Source of the DNA: Acidimicrobiia bacterium
GTDB lineage: Bacteria; Actinomycetota; Acidimicrobiia; Spongiisociales; UBA5794
Direction of reading: 5' to 3'
Length of the DNA: 39,502 nucleotides
Assembly: GCA_030066265.1 (NCBI GenBank)
Contig: JASJCF010000003.1
Location: 1-39,502, forward strand
Below the pieces are notes generated by a model, which was not told the origin of the DNA, did not search any database, and worked only from the letters and a program-made list of their open reading frames with translations. Shown one piece after another: positions 38,765 through 39,502 of this stretch (positions are counted from its first letter, which is position 1; every line of letters begins with the position of its first letter). Both the position numbers and the translations under genes were made by a program.

Positions 38765-39502
38765 TCAGGCGCCCGACCGTGTCGGGACCGGGTGCTCGAC
38801 CCACACGTTCGGCTCCACGTAGACCGCGTGATCGTGTTCGACGCTCACATGGACGGGCGCAAGCGCTCCCGGCACCAAAGCGGGGCCGGACCGATCGAAC
38901 GGAAGCCCCGTCCACGAGCGCCACTCGGCGAGGGTGCCGCTGATGGTCATGGCGGTCGGGCACACCTTGACGATCCTCCCACCCATCCGTGCGTGGACAC
39001 GGAGCCACGGATCCGCCGGTAGCCCATCGTCCCGTGTGCGTTCGACGTACGTCTGCATGCTCAGCTCCGGCTCCTCGTGCTTGCGACTCGGGCGGACGGG
39101 AGCGACGAAGCGCTCGATTCCCCGATCCGCGGTCAGCTCGATCATCCGCGTGAGCATCGATTCGGCAAGCCCCGCTCCCCTTGCCGCCGGAAGGATCGAC
39201 ACCTCCAAGGCCGACACCGCGTTCGGCGCCCTCCGTGCGAGCCCATCGAGGTACGACCACATGATCACGCGGTCCCAACCGTCGTCCGGCAGCTGCGGCC
39301 GTTCGATGTCCGGTCCGAGAGCGAAGGGAACGGCATACGCCACGGCGAGGACGTTGCCCCCATCGACCGCCAACACGCACCAGTCGGGCCACGTCGACTC
39401 CACGTTCGCGTAATACAGGGTCGCGATGTCGTCGTTCAGCATGAACTCGGGCCAGACGGCAGTCGTGGCGTGCCGGAGGTCTGCGAGCTCCGGACGATCC
39501 GA
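38765..39502 (-). CDS. GNAT acetyltransferase-like protein (5' end outside window)
   Basis: At least 245 residues; the frame stays open to the right edge, and the sequence there (LRHATTAVWPEFMLNDD) continues naturally, so the start lies beyond 39502. The acetyl-CoA region is ALEVSILPAARGAGLAESML. The later part (PADPWLRVHARMGGRIVKVCPTAMTISGTLAEWRSWTGLPF) resembles GNAT proteins of the large actinobacterial type that end in a beta hairpin. The internal ATG at 39442 is unlikely to be the true start. The acceptor is unknown. It is convergent with the NrtR-type gene, 18 bases apart. Confidence 0.75.
   Translation of the reverse strand, partial: SDRPELADLRHATTAVWPEFMLNDDIATLYYANVESTWPDWCVLAVDGGNVLAVAYAVPFALGPDIERPQLPDDGWDRVIMWSYLDGLARRAPNAVSALEVSILPAARGAGLAESMLTRMIELTADRGIERFVAPVRPSRKHEEPELSMQTYVERTRDDGLPADPWLRVHARMGGRIVKVCPTAMTISGTLAEWRSWTGLPFDRSGPALVPGALAPVHVSVEHDHAVYVEPNVWVEHPVPTRSGA

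Overview
The window is a dense, GC-rich stretch of bacterial chromosome from a high-GC actinobacterium. The gene set (SoxR, NrtR, a DivIVA-domain cytoskeletal protein, winged-helix HTH_42 and MmyB-like regulators, frequent GTG starts, leaderless promoters) fits an Acidimicrobiia-like lineage. That lineage call is inference from protein flavour; the sequence has no rRNA or other decisive marker. No phage, transposon, CRISPR array or resistance island is visible.

Layout. 1-201 is a degenerate heptamer repeat array running into the stop codon of a 5'-3' exonuclease (minus). 1158-3951 is a compact plus-strand operon of sulfurtransferase, Bcr/CflA-type MFS exporter and Asp/Glu racemase, with GTGA and ATGA overlaps. 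4112-4849 is an unknown two-TM protein behind a CRP-like palindrome, closed by a strong shared terminator. 4919-9928 holds an XRE/MmyB-type regulator divergent from an SRPBCC protein, an amidohydrolase, a second SRPBCC protein, mannose-6-phosphate isomerase and a lipoprotein peptidyl-prolyl isomerase. 10068-13585 holds a pirin, a winged-helix protein and an AI-2E-family permease. tRNA-Lys at 13881 is followed by a decayed acetyltransferase fragment, a 39-residue membrane peptide and an alanine-rich protein. Next come a nitroreductase and Xaa-Pro aminopeptidase, then a 1419-residue DivIVA-domain coiled-coil protein. 21896-27104 is a central-carbon block: ATP-type PEP carboxykinase, phosphohexomutase and glycerol-3-phosphate dehydrogenase. 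27153-28336 is an RDD membrane protein cotranscribed with an unknown protein. tRNA-Glu, tRNA-Asp and tRNA-Phe follow, embedded in a run of stem-loops. 29033-31346 is a SoxR divergon controlling a short-chain dehydrogenase and a diverged QueA-like protein. The right end carries a flavin-dependent oxidoreductase, small unknown proteins, a YjbR protein, a thioredoxin-CcdA fusion, membrane proteins, tandem-GNAT proteins and an NrtR-type Nudix regulator.

Three things stand out. First, many starts are preceded at a fixed 6-7 nt by a TANNNT hexamer, the signature of leaderless transcripts, and this decides several start codons. Second, the SoxR intergenic region reproduces the spacing of the Escherichia coli soxS promoter exactly (19-bp spacer, dyad centred at the same position), which ties a QueA-like enzyme to redox stress. 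Third, the giant DivIVA-domain protein is a strong candidate for a polar or cytoskeletal scaffold. Metabolically, pckA, pgm, manA and glpD suggest gluconeogenesis and sugar-phosphate supply from glycerol or organic acids.
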